This document shows positions 18,401 through 27,379 of a DNA stretch of 54,211 nt, one piece after another. Both the position numbers and the translations under genes were made by a program. This DNA is from an uncultured Planctomycetaceae bacterium (GTDB taxonomy: Bacteria > Planctomycetota > Planctomycetia > Pirellulales > Pirellulaceae): NCBI GenBank assembly GCA_903863885.1, contig CAIPEB010000124.1:1-54211 (forward strand). Direction: 5' to 3'. The first letter of the stretch is position 1. Each line of letters starts with the position of its first letter. A model generated the notes under the pieces. That model did not search any database. It was given only the letters and a program-made list of their open reading frames with translations, and was not told the DNA's origin.

Positions 18401-20213
18401 CTTCGGTCGTCGCGGCTTCGTCAGTCGTCCAACGGATCTCGCTGGTCGTCGTCTTGGGAGTTGCCGCCGCATCCGAGATGACCGGCGCTGCAGCATCCAC
18501 CGTTGCGGCAATTGTCCGATTCAATGCCGCGCAGTAGGCGGTGATGGCGTCGCCGTCTGCCGCCTGCAGAAGTCCATCGCCGGAACTCCTGGCTCCGCTG
18601 ACCAGCGCGATCGATCCCACGAACCGTCCGGTGTTCGGCCCGGTTTCTGTGAGAGTCACGGTTTCAGGAGAACTGTCCGTCGTACTCTTGATCGTGACGG
18701 CAATCGCGTCCGCAACGGCGCCGTTCAAGTTGGCCGCGGCGTGATTGACCGTCAATGTGACGGTGGAAGGCAGCGTGTAGAACTCGCTGTCAAGTTCCAG
18801 GTACGAGGACCGCTTCAGCGCCTCGTAGACATTGAGCCGGCCGCCGGTCACGGTTTTCCCGGCGAGTGAAGCGGTTGGCGTCGCGCTGTCGAGGATCGCC
18901 GCCCTGATCGTCGCGGCACTGGTCCCTGCGGGCAGTGTCGAAGCAATGAGAGCAATCGCGCCGGTGACGTGCGGGGTCGCCATCGACGTGCCGTCGTACG
19001 ACGCGTAAGTGCTGTTCGGCACGCTCGACCAGATGCCGACGCCGGGTGCACCGATATCCACCGTCCTGGCACCGTAACTCGAAAAGCCGGCGATGCCGCC
19101 CGAATTGTTGATTGCGGCGACCGAGATCACGGAATCATAGCCGGCCGCCGACTCCGTCGACGTCCCGATCGTCGTATTGTAGTTCGCCGGATAACTGGAG
19201 CTCGAATCGTTGTTCGTTGTCGAGTTCCCCGCGGCGACCACGAACAGGATGTCCTTTTTCGCGGAGCGGATGATCGCATCCTGCAGCGCCTGCGAGTAGC
19301 CTCCGCCGCCCCACGAATTGTTCGTGGCCACCAGGTTTATCCCGTGGCGGGTCTTAAGGTCCGTCAGGTAATCGAGCGCCTTCACCGCATCCGCGGTGGT
19401 TCCGCCGTTCGACCCGAGGAACCTGGCCGCGATCATCGTGACGTCCCAGTTGACGCCGGCGACTCCCTGGCCGTTGCTCCCCTGACCGCCGATAGTCCCC
19501 GCAACGTGCGTCCCGTGCGAGTCGAGCCCCGCATGGTAGACGGTATTGTCGTTATTTACGAAGTCCCAGCCGTTAATGTCGTCGACGTAACCGTTGCCGT
19601 CGTTGTCGATGCCGTCGTTGGCGATCTCCCAGGGATTGACCCAGATGTTGTTCACCAGATCGGGATGATTGACCTGAATACCTTCGTCGATGATCCCCAC
19701 GACGACATTTGCGGAACCCGTCACGTTCTCGTTCCAGGCCTTTTCCGCCTGGATGCCATACTGGCTGGTCGTCCCGCCGGGTCCGACGGCGGCCGGCGAG
19801 TCGTCGCCGTACATTCCCCAAAGACTGCCGTTGGAATAGTAGGAGTCGTTGCTGATGGCGGTCGGGTGGTAGATATAGTTGGGTTCGGCGTACTTGATGT
19901 ACGACTTCTGATTCAATGCCGCGATGGCCTGCTCAATCCCCACGCCATTGCCGAGCGAAATTCGCTCGAGCTTCCCGAACCCGGCAGCCTTCATCGTCCT
20001 GGTCTGGGTTGCCTCGAGCAAACGCCCGCGGACATCGGATCGGGCTTGCGACTGCTGGGTGGCGGTCGCCTGGTCCGTGTATTGGATCAGTATCTCGTTC
20101 GGCACGTACTCGCGGCCGAAGAGGTTCGCCGCCAGCAACTGCCGGTTCTCCAGTGACTCGAAGACCAGCCCAGGCCGACGACGACGCTTCCTTGAACCAC
20201 GTCTCGAGTTCAT
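15441..20213 (-). CDS. Giant secreted subtilisin-like (S8) protease with repeat domains
   Basis: A 1590-residue exported protease. The Arg-rich N-terminus followed by ESLENRQLLAA (19-29) is the planctomycete LEPR-type export/sorting motif. A propeptide-like part (NEILIQY...) precedes the catalytic domain, whose triad is D176 (GIIDEG), H233 (DSHGTH) and S410 (GTSMATPH). Then come a segment with fibronectin-like character (SEIRWTTDEAATTEVVFGTS), a GATase-like stretch (ILFVDDDQG, GRIFISGQDI), three tandem repeats of about 105 residues of Calx-beta-like character (each with FTVKLN, TVTGVDD and a DPAD...LTN end), and a propeller-like C-terminus with WIVDS repeats. ATG at 20213 has AGGAG at 5 bases; the GTG just before it is too close. 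Confidence 0.93.
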   Translation of the reverse strand: MNSRRGSRKRRRRPGLVFESLENRQLLAANLFGREYVPNEILIQYTDQATATQQSQARSDVRGRLLEATQTRTMKAAGFGKLERISLGNGVGIEQAIAALNQKSYIKYAEPNYIYHPTAISNDSYYSNGSLWGMYGDDSPAAVGPGGTTSQYGIQAEKAWNENVTGSANVVVGIIDEGIQVNHPDLVNNIWVNPWEIANDGIDNDGNGYVDDINGWDFVNNDNTVYHAGLDSHGTHVAGTIGGQGSNGQGVAGVNWDVTMIAARFLGSNGGTTADAVKALDYLTDLKTRHGINLVATNNSWGGGGYSQALQDAIIRSAKKDILFVVAAGNSTTNNDSSSSYPANYNTTIGTSTESAAGYDSVISVAAINNSGGIAGFSSYGARTVDIGAPGVGIWSSVPNSTYASYDGTSMATPHVTGAIALIASTLPAGTSAATIRAAILDSATPTASLAGKTVTGGRLNVYEALKRSSYLELDSEFYTLPSTVTLTVNHAAANLNGAVADAIAVTIKSTTDSSPETVTLTETGPNTGRFVGSIALVSGARSSGDGLLQAADGDAITAYCAALNRTIAATVDAAAPVISDAAATPKTTTSEIRWTTDEAATTEVVFGTSPSSLNESMSNSSLVTNHAAALTGLLPNTVYYYAMISRDAAGNVATSAASSFTTLATPPILFVDDDQGAAYERFYTSAFKANSYTYDTWDVVGAGRTPIASELSAYQVVVWNTGYNYSSATAGLSSSEQTAIAGYLDSGGRIFISGQDILYNGVSSTFRQNYLKVAGFVSDVTSTSHTESGVTGNAISNGMSLSVARPSDFTSLYVDALSPVTGAEGTFRHGVTSAAYPFSAVNFRGNYGDGGFGIVFSTLPFESISTSAADPNNQKVVMRRTIEYLMGAEAAGFTVSAPSPSSATTEAGGSVTFTVKLNAQPMADVLIPIGSSDATEGTADPASVVFTSANWNTAQTVTVTGVDDLTDDGDVTYRILLGAAVSTDAAYGGLDPADVGLTNLDDDDPVAGFTVSEPSPSSKTTEAGGSVAFTVKLNTQPTADVSFSVRSSDTTEGTVSADTVTFTAGNWNVPQTITVTGVDDFVDDGDSAYTVVLDAAASGDAAYQGLDPADASLTNQDNDTAGITVSTPSGTGTTENGGAATFTVKLNSQPAANVTIGVRSGDTTEGTVSPASLLFTSANWNVPQTVTVTGVDDTLVDGNVVYTVLIDAAVSGDSLYSGKDPADISLTNSDNDAPVTRFYVVNDGNVNRTYEYDSVGAAVENYSIATANSAPRGITTTAAGEKLWVVDKNRNVFVYGNSGILLGSWVAGTLSLSATVEGIATDGTNIWIVDSRSDKVYYYAGAASRLSGTATATSFSLNAANSNSKDIVFGSYGGVSSLWVVDDSTTDRVFRYAVNPSTGGIALQSFWIINSANKSPTGIAIDPSNRSLDIWIVDSGTDRVYGYANGRTLAAPVMTESFPLLTANSNPQGIADPWPFSRAADSSEVARQSVFENLGSRPVDYPRSMAMPSPSSHQAQRSRVAADSPANSSHESDGAGRAANDAPRRAETRVASASRKIAGDRHADCGNTLDAVFAIWSHDADGDAGLGSL

Positions 20214-20534
20214 CACCTCTCCTCACTTGCGGCGCTGTCCCGCACGATCGTGCAACTCTGCGACCGCACTGCCACCCCAAATGAGTATTCGGGTACGGCC
20301 ATCCCACTTTCAGGGAGCCTAAACTCTTCTCAGGAGCAAAGTTAAACCTATTACCATGTTCGTCCCGCGTCAAGCTCGAGCCATTGGGCGCGGCGGAACG
20401 CCGTGGAAGTCGCGGTGATTTGTTTCCACGCAACTGCTTCTGTAAACCTGTGCAGGCACGCCCACTTACGGGCTGGGGCTTTCGAAGTTGCTCTGCGATT
20501 GAAGGAATTCCGCGTGGCCGGAGGACTGAAAATT
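20214..20534. other. Gene-free 320 bp between the subtilase and the EIIA-like gene
   Basis: It holds the subtilase upstream region. GCACGATCGTGC (20242-20253) is a perfect 12-base palindrome. No other gene or RNA is recognised. Confidence 0.6.
20345..20373 (-). promoter_or_regulatory. Candidate promoter of the subtilase gene
   Basis: On the minus strand TTGACG (20373-20368), 17 bases, then TAGGTT (20350-20345). The -35 box matches five of six bases; the -10 box is weak. It implies an untranslated leader of about 125 bases containing the 20242-20253 palindrome. Confidence 0.42.
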
Positions 20535-21029
20535 TCAACCATCGGAAAGCCGCAATCCCCATCCCGCCGCCGATTGAACCTCCTTCCAGAGACTCTCGGC
20601 GCCGCCTGCCGCAGCCGCCGCAATCAGCCGGTTGCGGAAGTCGCCGTTCGAGAGCGTTCGGGCCATGTCGGAAAGAACCTGCAGATGGTCGCGTGACTGC
20701 GATTCTGGAAAAACCAGTAGACAGATCAATTGGGCATCCTGACCGTCGGTCGATTCAAAAGGGATCCCGGCGACCGACACCCCCAGCACGCCGATCACAT
20801 CTTCGATGTTCGGGCTTCGCCCGTGCGGCAGCGCAACTCGATTATCCAACCCGGTACTCCGCATGCGTTCACGCGTGCACACGACGTCGAGAACCTCGCG
20901 GCGATCGAGGATGCGAATCTCGTGGGCTTCGACCAGATGGTCGACGAGTTCCTCGATCGCATCCCATTTGTTGCGGGACCGCATCTTCGGAACGATCATG
21001 CTCCCCTGCAGAATATCGGCGACTCTCAT
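20535..21029 (-). CDS. PTS EIIA (PtsN-like) domain protein
   Basis: A 164-residue protein of the mannitol/fructose/Ntr-type EIIA family, which accepts a phosphate on His. The active-site segment is VALPHGRSP with H69. The family core is clear (IEELVDHLVEA, VLGVSVAGIPFES, LICLLVFPES, DHLQVLSDMARTL). ATG at 21029 was chosen over upstream in-frame starts to 21152, which would overlap subunit D. No HPr, EI or EIIB/C gene is in the window, so a regulatory role is more likely than sugar transport. It follows the A/V-ATPase genes on the same strand after a 119-bp gap, which may hold its own promoter. Confidence 0.88.
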   Translation of the reverse strand: MRVADILQGSMIVPKMRSRNKWDAIEELVDHLVEAHEIRILDRREVLDVVCTRERMRSTGLDNRVALPHGRSPNIEDVIGVLGVSVAGIPFESTDGQDAQLICLLVFPESQSRDHLQVLSDMARTLSNGDFRNRLIAAAAAGGAESLWKEVQSAAGWGLRLSDG

Positions 21030-21148
21030 ACGGAGGCCTCGCGTCTCATGAAACGAACCGGCAGTCCGCGAAATCGGAACGAATATTCGGGAACGCGTGA
21101 GCTTCCTCCACGACTCTTCGCCCGAGATATTGAACTGCCCGTTCCGAT

Positions 21149-21865
21149 TCACTCTGCACCGTCTTCGGAGTTCGATTCCCCTATTGTCGAAGCCGTGGCC
21201 TTGCCTTCCGAACCAGCGTCACCCCGGACAACACCGGGCGAGCGGCGTTTTTTCTGCTTGAGTCTCTTGAGCCGGATCACGTCGTCGCGGGCGCGTTCAT
21301 CGAGCGTCTGGCTGATGAACCTGGCCTGTGCCTCGAGCCGCGGAATCACCTGCTGTTCCAGCGAATGGATTTTGCGATTTGTCTTTCGAATCTCCTCCCC
21401 GACGCGACTGAGCCGCATGTCGAGCGGGGCGAGGTCGAGCAGATCGCACACCCAGCGTTCGAAGCCGGCAGCCACTTCGTCCGCGGCAAGCTGCATGCCA
21501 CGCGGCGTGCCTCGGCGGGCCAGCATGTCGCGCGGTCGATAGGTGTGTTCCAGGTCGATGACGCGAACACCCCAGAGATTACGCGGCGTCAGCTTGATCT
21601 GAAAATCCGCACGTGCCGCAGTCGCGGCCGCAGCCATAACGTGCCTGCCTTCGACCGCTTCCGCCACCACTTCCTCGACCATCTCGCTGCGAAGAGACTC
21701 GACCAACCGCAATCGCAACTCCAGCGCGACCCCAACAAGGCGAAAGAACTCACGGAGCAGCGCGTCCTTCTTGCGGCTCAGCAACTCCGCGCCCTGTCTG
21801 GCCAGCGCAATCTGACCGCGCTTGGCCAGCAGGTTCATGCGTGTCGGATTCACCTGATCGGCCAC
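21149..21865 (-). CDS. atpD: A/V-type ATPase subunit D (central stalk)
   Basis: A 238-residue central-shaft subunit of the rotary A/V-type ATPase. The family start (NPTRMNLLAKRGQIALARQG) is followed by a long coiled coil. A second coiled coil (about 165-215) ends in KRLKQKKR. It is the last core ATPase gene and lies 49 bp after subunit B. Members usually have about 200-220 residues; the Gly/Ser/Glu-rich tail after residue 215 is extra. Confidence 0.92.
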   Translation of the reverse strand: MADQVNPTRMNLLAKRGQIALARQGAELLSRKKDALLREFFRLVGVALELRLRLVESLRSEMVEEVVAEAVEGRHVMAAAATAARADFQIKLTPRNLWGVRVIDLEHTYRPRDMLARRGTPRGMQLAADEVAAGFERWVCDLLDLAPLDMRLSRVGEEIRKTNRKIHSLEQQVIPRLEAQARFISQTLDERARDDVIRLKRLKQKKRRSPGVVRGDAGSEGKATASTIGESNSEDGAE

Positions 21866-21914
21866 GGGTCGAGGCCCTCACAGCTTTTTGACATTGGTCG
21901 CTGGCGTCCCGGCA

Positions 21915-23363
21915 TCAGCTGCCGGTCTTCGGTTCTTGATTCATGCATTGACCCGCTCGTTCGTCGCTGTTTGCCGGACCGGTTTCGGGATAGTAATGCT
22001 CCACAAGAACTCGACGGATGCGAGTCAATTCCGAGGCGGGGAACATCTGCAACAACTCCCAACCCTTGTCCAGAGTCTGGTGGATCGTTCGACGCTGGTC
22101 CCCCTGGTGGATCATCTCGCGTTCGAAGCGGTCGGCGAACACGAGATACCGGCGATCGGATTCGGTGAGCGCGTCTTCGCCGACGATCGAAACGAGCCGT
22201 CGGATGTCGATGCCGTTCGCGTAGCACGCATAGAGCTGGTTGGCCAGTTCGCGATGGTCTTCGCGAGTGCGTCCGATTCCGATGCCGTTGTTCATCAGTC
22301 GCGAAAGGCTGGGCAGAACATCGACCGGAGGAAAGAGCCCTTTGTGATGCAGCGCCCGGCTCAAGACGACCTGACCCTCCGTGATATAGCCGGTGAGGTC
22401 CACGATCGGGTGCGTAATATCGTCATCGGGCATCGTGACGACCGGAATCTGGGTGATCGAACCCTCTGAGCCCTTGACGGACCCAGCGCGTTCGTAGATC
22501 GAGGCGAGATCGGTGTACATCATGCCGGGGTACCCGCGCCGCCCGGGAATCTCTTCGCGCGCTCCCGATACTTCGCGCAGAGCTTCGCAGTAGTTGGTCA
22601 TGTCGGCCAGCACGACCAGCACGTGCATTCCGTGCGTGAACGCAAAATACTCGGCCGCAGTTAACGCACAGCGGGGAGTCACGAGACGTTCGATCACCGG
22701 ATCATCCGCGAGGTTCAGAAACGTGATAAGCCGCTGGCTGGCCTCGCTGCCCCGGATGCGGTCCAGGTACGCGGTCGCTTCACGATGCGTTATCCCCATG
22801 GCCGCAAAGATGACCACGAGGCCCTGTTCTTCGTTGTCGCCCACGACCCGGGCCCGTTCCAGAATGGAACTCACGATTTCATGGACCGGCAATCCCGGCC
22901 CGGAAAAAATGGGGAGCTTCTGCCCTCGCACAAGCGTATTGAAGCCATCGATCGCTGACAGTCCGGTTTCGATGAACAACCGCGGCTGCAGGCGCGCGAC
23001 CGGATTGAGCGGAGCGCCGTTGATGTTCCGGCGTTCCTCGTAGACGACCGACGGCCTGCCGTCGCGAGGACGACCGCTGCCGTCGAGCACACGTCCCATC
23101 AGATACGGCGACAGCTTTACGGTTGCGGCCGCTTCACGAAAACCGACCTGCGCGGCGGCGGGGCCGATCTGCGATGTCCCCTCAAGCACCTGGACCAGAG
23201 CGAGTTCGCGCGACGCTTCAAGCACTTGCCCTGTGCGGACCTCTCCTCCCGGCAATACGAGATCGAGCATCGCGCCGAAACCGAACTGCTCCGCTCCCTC
23301 GAGAAAGACCAGCGGCCCCGTAACGCAGGTCACGTTGCGATAGTAAGTAGTCACGAGTGACAT
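21915..23363 (-). CDS. atpB: A/V-type ATPase subunit B (non-catalytic)
   Basis: Regulatory nucleotide-site subunit of the A1/V1 head, 482 residues. Family motifs: [49 protein letters not shown] in the P-loop position, which lacks a Walker A motif, as expected for [27 protein letters not shown] and [17 protein letters not shown] are highly conserved. The C-terminus ends with a short hydrophilic tail. It is encoded 29 bp after subunit A. Confidence 0.96.
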   Translation of the reverse strand: MSLVTTYYRNVTCVTGPLVFLEGAEQFGFGAMLDLVLPGGEVRTGQVLEASRELALVQVLEGTSQIGPAAAQVGFREAAATVKLSPYLMGRVLDGSGRPRDGRPSVVYEERRNINGAPLNPVARLQPRLFIETGLSAIDGFNTLVRGQKLPIFSGPGLPVHEIVSSILERARVVGDNEEQGLVVIFAAMGITHREATAYLDRIRGSEASQRLITFLNLADDPVIERLVTPRCALTAAEYFAFTHGMHVLVVLADMTNYCEALREVSGAREEIPGRRGYPGMMYTDLASIYERAGSVKGSEGSITQIPVVTMPDDDITHPIVDLTGYITEGQVVLSRALHHKGLFPPVDVLPSLSRLMNNGIGIGRTREDHRELANQLYACYANGIDIRRLVSIVGEDALTESDRRYLVFADRFEREMIHQGDQRRTIHQTLDKGWELLQMFPASELTRIRRVLVEHYYPETGPANSDERAGQCMNQEPKTGS

Positions 23364-23392
23364 GATCGGCCTCGATCTCGCGGGTCGCGCAG

Positions 23393-25150
23393 CTATGGCA
23401 CGAGTTGCCGGACCGCTTCTTCGAATTCCCTCTGAAAACGTTCGACGTACGCCTCGATCTCCGCGGCCGGCACCTCCTTCATGCGCGACAGGAGTTCACG
23501 CTGCGGCAGTGCCAGGATCTTCTCCACACCCACGCCCTTCCGCGCCGCCTCGCTGGAAACTCGATGAAAGAAGAGCAGCGTCCGGAGCATGGCATGCTGT
23601 TTCGCAAGAACGCAATGCATGTCGGTCGGCGACGTGGCGTTCTGCTGCAGAAAGTCCTCGCGAATCGCGCGTCCCGTTTCGAGGATCACACGTTCGTGGT
23701 TCTGCAGACCCTCGGGGCCGACCAGCTGCACGACTTCCTGGAGCTCCGCGTCGCGCTGAAGCAGTTCCCGCACGGCGTGCACGGAGTCCTGCCAGTCGCG
23801 CGACAGATGCTCGGCATACCATGGCTCCAGGCGGCGGGCATACAGCGAATAGCTGCGGGACCAGCTGATTGCGGGGAAATGCCGCCGGTATGCCAGCGAG
23901 GCATCGAGCGCCCAGAAGGCCCCGGTCGTGCGCTGGGAACATTGCGTCACCGGCTCGGAATAGTCGCCGCCGGGCGGCGAGACGGCGCCCACAATCGTCA
24001 CCGATCCGATGCGGTCGCCGTCGCCCAGACACCGCACCCGCCCGCTGCGTTCGTAGAATCCGGCCAGCCGCGAAGCAAGGTAAGTCGGGTATCCCTCTTC
24101 GCCCGGCATCTCCTCAAGCCGTGACGAGATTTCCCGCAGCGCCTCGGCCCAGCGCGATGTCGAGTCGGCCAGCAGGGCCACATGGTACCCCATGTCGCGA
24201 TAATACTCGGCCATCGTGAGCCCCACGTAAACCGAGGCCTCGCGAGCCGCGACCGGCATGTTCGACGTGTTGGCAATCAAGATCGTCCGCTCCATGAGCG
24301 GCCTGCCCGTCACCGGGTCATCCAGCTTGGGAAACTCGGACAACACGTCGGTCATCTCGTTGCCGCGTTCTCCGCATCCGACGTAAACGATGATCTCGGC
24401 ATTCGCGCATTTGGCCAGCGTCTGTTCGAGAACGGTCTTTCCGGTGCCAAAGCCGCCGGGAATGATGGCCGTCCCGCCGCGGCAGATCGGCAGCAGCGCA
24501 TCGAGCACACGCTGCCCCGTGAGAAACGGCTCCGTCGGGTCGAGCTTTTCTTGAAACGGCCGCCCGACCTTGACCGGCCAGCGCTGAGACATCGCCAGGC
24601 TTCGTCCGTCCGAAAGGCGAACCACCGGGTCATGCACCGTGTGACGGCCGGCATCAACGTGATCGACCCGGCCGGTCACCGCGGGCGGAACAAGCACCCG
24701 GTGCATTCGCCCCGGCCGTTCTTCGACCTCGCCGATGATCGCGCCCGGCATCAGTTGATCGCCGACGCGAACTCGGGGCACGAAGTCCCACTGTCGATCA
24801 ACCGAAACTGCGGGAGCCGACGCACCGCGAGCCAGAAACGCTCCCTGCATCGCGAGCAGCGATTCCAGCGGCCTCTGCACTCCGTCGTAGATCTGCCCGA
24901 GCAGTCCGGGGCCCAGTTCCACGGACAGCGGGGCTCCCGTTCCGGTGACCGGCTCGCCCACACGCAGACCGGTCGTGTCTTCGAAGACCTGCAGCACTGC
25001 GCGCGATCGCTCGACGCGAATCACTTCTGCCATCAAATGCGCATCGCCAACGAAGACGATGTCTCCCAATTGCACCGTCTCCATGCCCTCGACGACAACT
25101 GCCGGCCCGGCGATTTTGAAAATGCGTCCCTGATCGTTCCTGGAGATCAC
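23393..25150 (-). CDS. atpA: A/V-type ATPase catalytic subunit A
   Basis: ATP-hydrolysing or ATP-making subunit, 585 residues. The P-loop is GGFGTGKT near residue 235. It carries the non-homologous insert specific to A subunits (about 110-190: [17 protein letters not shown] through [10 protein letters not shown]). [26 protein letters not shown] is the conserved catalytic-site segment. The GTG start at 25150 overlaps the stop of subunit F (GTGA), and the protein then starts [15 protein letters not shown] as in the family; the frame is open upstream to 25207 but lies inside the F gene. Confidence 0.96.
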   Translation of the reverse strand: MISRNDQGRIFKIAGPAVVVEGMETVQLGDIVFVGDAHLMAEVIRVERSRAVLQVFEDTTGLRVGEPVTGTGAPLSVELGPGLLGQIYDGVQRPLESLLAMQGAFLARGASAPAVSVDRQWDFVPRVRVGDQLMPGAIIGEVEERPGRMHRVLVPPAVTGRVDHVDAGRHTVHDPVVRLSDGRSLAMSQRWPVKVGRPFQEKLDPTEPFLTGQRVLDALLPICRGGTAIIPGGFGTGKTVLEQTLAKCANAEIIVYVGCGERGNEMTDVLSEFPKLDDPVTGRPLMERTILIANTSNMPVAAREASVYVGLTMAEYYRDMGYHVALLADSTSRWAEALREISSRLEEMPGEEGYPTYLASRLAGFYERSGRVRCLGDGDRIGSVTIVGAVSPPGGDYSEPVTQCSQRTTGAFWALDASLAYRRHFPAISWSRSYSLYARRLEPWYAEHLSRDWQDSVHAVRELLQRDAELQEVVQLVGPEGLQNHERVILETGRAIREDFLQQNATSPTDMHCVLAKQHAMLRTLLFFHRVSSEAARKGVGVEKILALPQRELLSRMKEVPAAEIEAYVERFQREFEEAVRQLVP

Positions 25151-25506
25151 GACTTGCGTCCTCCAAAGCCGCTTCCGCGACGATGCTCCGCCAGGTTGAT
25201 CCGGCAACCGAGGATGCGCCCCAGACGGAACTCAAAATCAGCTCGCGCATCGCCCCTGTTCCGCCAATCCATGGGAACCGGAACAAAGTAAGGGGCGTCG
25301 CTGTCCAGGAGCAGGCGGATGGCTTCGGGCGAAATCCCGGCCACGAAATGTTCGGGAAACAGAACCAGTTGAGCGTCGCCGATCGCGCGGATGTCCAACG
25401 CGTGCTCGTACGCCTCAGCGGCATTGCGAGCCGACAGGACATCCAGCCCCGCAAGCCGGAGCGGGATAGCCATTTCACCCGGCGCGATGACGACGAGTTC
25501 AGACAT
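25147..25506 (-). CDS. atpF: A/V-type ATPase subunit F-like protein
   Basis: A 119-residue protein at the position of the regulatory F subunit. It begins ELVVIAPGEMAIPLRLAGLDV, the alternating strand-helix pattern of F, and contains QLVLFPEHFVAGIS. The last third (FEFRLGRILGCRINL...) is longer than in typical F subunits. The start overlaps the end of subunit C by 8 bp and the stop overlaps the start of A, so translation of C, F and A is coupled. The assignment rests on pattern and position. Confidence 0.8.
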   Translation of the reverse strand: MSELVVIAPGEMAIPLRLAGLDVLSARNAAEAYEHALDIRAIGDAQLVLFPEHFVAGISPEAIRLLLDSDAPYFVPVPMDWRNRGDARADFEFRLGRILGCRINLAEHRRGSGFGGRKS

Positions 25507-26758
25507 AGATCAGGCTCCCACCTACTTTGCCCGGCGGCAGACCGAAGTGGATGCCCCGGATAATCATGTCGAGATTGAGCAACTCGTTGCGCAGGCATGA
25601 TGCGTAATACAGCGGCACGGCAATTGAAACCGGATAGCGCCGGGCAAGACGTTTCTCCCTGAGCAGCTGCTGCTCGTCGAACAGCCGCTGAAATACGCTC
25701 GCGCGATTGACGTTGGCAAAGGCCAGCGTGCCTCGCTCCAGCGCGTCGGTCAGCGGCCCGCGACGCAGGATTCGGTAAAGCTGCTCGAGCACATCGGCTT
25801 CCATCAAGGCCCCGAACTGCTTCTCACTCAGACTTCCCCCTTTTACGTACAGCCTCGACACGCCGTCTGCGGAGAGATTTCGTCCGAGAAATCGCAGGCT
25901 CGTACGCAGATTGACCAGATCGATCCGCAATGCGGTGCATTGCCGGATGACGATCCCGTCCTCGCGGCTGGCCGTGTTACGCGCACAACGCAGCAGATGC
26001 TGGAAATGCAGGTTTTCGGCCAGCAGTTCCAATTCGTCGATCAACGATTCCCCGTGCGCGGCTTGTTTTGAGGCATCCAACAGAATGCGTCCCAGACCGG
26101 GGAACAGCGGCTCGATACCGTTGCAGAACTCTGCGAACGATCGGACGGCGGCGAGTCGCTCGTACTCTTCGCGTGAGAATGTTCCGAGCGGCACGCACGT
26201 CTGATTCGCAAAACTCTTCGGCGACAACTCCGCGTGAAGCGGCGTCGGACGTTCCCGGTCCGTCTCGGACAAAGAACCGGGCCTCGCATTTCGTTCACCC
26301 AGCTGACCCTCTCGGAACATCCGGCGCAACAGGCACCGGATGTGGTGCAAGTCCCACTGGCCTGTGAAGAGATCGAGATAGTTGGGAAACGCCTCTGCCA
26401 TCAAGCGGCACACGCCGGACAAACGGCGCGAGTAGCCCCCGAAAATCGCTGCTTCCCACGCGTCAAGATCCGCGGAGTCGAGAACTTCCCGCCTTGACTC
26501 CGCGGCATATTCGCCGACCAGCATGCGAGGCAACAGTTCCGCGAGCGTTGGCAGACGACGATATTGCTCGAGTTCGCGGGGCGAGAGCAGGCGGGGGAAT
26601 CTCGCGTGAATCCGGGCGCAGACGTACGACATGTCGGTCTTCGCCGCCAGGTCGCGACGGGCCCGGTGAGGTGGTGCACAGTCCGCCTGAGTCCGGGCGT
26701 CTTCTCGAAGTTCACCGGATTGCGGAACACCGGGTCGCTGGACCGTCTGAGCCGTCAT
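25499..26758 (-). CDS. atpC: A/V-type ATPase subunit C (V0 subunit d-like)
   Basis: A 419-residue helical subunit that joins the head to the membrane part. The core starts at about residue 43 with SYVCARIHARFPRLLSPRELEQY. Conserved stretches are WDLHHIRCLLR and, at the end, LRNELLNLDMIIRGIHFGLPP. The ATG at 26758 overlaps the stop of subunit E (ATGA). The first 42 residues are Arg/Gln-rich and not family-like; an ATG at residue 43 (MSYVCAR) would give a more typical protein, so the start is uncertain. Confidence 0.87.
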   Translation of the reverse strand: MTAQTVQRPGVPQSGELREDARTQADCAPPHRARRDLAAKTDMSYVCARIHARFPRLLSPRELEQYRRLPTLAELLPRMLVGEYAAESRREVLDSADLDAWEAAIFGGYSRRLSGVCRLMAEAFPNYLDLFTGQWDLHHIRCLLRRMFREGQLGERNARPGSLSETDRERPTPLHAELSPKSFANQTCVPLGTFSREEYERLAAVRSFAEFCNGIEPLFPGLGRILLDASKQAAHGESLIDELELLAENLHFQHLLRCARNTASREDGIVIRQCTALRIDLVNLRTSLRFLGRNLSADGVSRLYVKGGSLSEKQFGALMEADVLEQLYRILRRGPLTDALERGTLAFANVNRASVFQRLFDEQQLLREKRLARRYPVSIAVPLYYASCLRNELLNLDMIIRGIHFGLPPGKVGGSLIYV

Positions 26759-27366
26759 TGCCTGATCCGCTCGTGAATGGCGTCGGAGATGGACTTCAGA
26801 AACTGATCGTGCCCTCGGCGGAGGCGCGAGGCGAGCGTGTTCTTGACCAGCATGCGGCGATCGACACTTTCCAGTTCCACGCCGTCGCAAACCGTTGCAT
26901 CGAGCTCGATGCGATCGCACCCGTGCGAGGCAGAGCGGGCCAGAGATTCGTCCTCAGGCGAGACTCTCAGGACGGGTCGATCACGGCGCTGGTCAAAATA
27001 GACGCTGGCAGCCTCCTCGAGCAGTCTGCCCCAGATTGCCGGGTAGTCGTCGCGCTGCCGCACGCGAAGCGCGGCCTCGCGCACCTGATTGAGGACCTGC
27101 TCGGCTACTTCAAATTGAAAATTGCGAATCCGGATACGCCAGTCGTTTTCGAGCAACTGGCGTTTCTCGCGTGCATAGGCCTGCAGTTGCTGTTCGATCC
27201 GCGTCTGCTCGCGCTGCACGGCCTCCTGCACGGAACGGGCGGCCCGCTCCTTGATCTCCGCGAGTTCCCGATCCGTGCTGCGGTCGATCTCCGCGATTCG
27301 TGCGGCGATCTCGGCTTGCATCGCGTCGACCAGAGGTTGCCCTGTGGTAGTTGGCTCCGCTTCCAT
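26755..27366 (-). CDS. atpE: A/V-type ATPase subunit E (peripheral stalk)
   Basis: A 203-residue peripheral-stalk subunit. The N-terminal two thirds is a long charged coiled coil (about 15-75: EIAARIAEIDRSTDREL and so on). The C-terminal globular part carries a CDRIELDATVCDGVELES turn in the place of the usual GG.V..S.DG..... motif, followed by NTLASRLRRG, the family end. It lies between subunits K and C, and its stop overlaps the C start. Confidence 0.9.
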   Translation of the reverse strand: MEAEPTTTGQPLVDAMQAEIAARIAEIDRSTDRELAEIKERAARSVQEAVQREQTRIEQQLQAYAREKRQLLENDWRIRIRNFQFEVAEQVLNQVREAALRVRQRDDYPAIWGRLLEEAASVYFDQRRDRPVLRVSPEDESLARSASHGCDRIELDATVCDGVELESVDRRMLVKNTLASRLRRGHDQFLKSISDAIHERIRQ

Positions 27367-27379
27367 GGTGCTACTCGCT

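Noticed and set aside
18969-20156. 395-codon plus-strand frame opposite the subtilase
   Set aside because: Shadow of the catalytic domain coding strand; no independent start or motif.
26759-26920. Longer N-terminus for ATPase subunit C
   Set aside because: It lies within the subunit E gene in another frame, and the ATGA overlap at 26755-26758 gives a normal coupled start.
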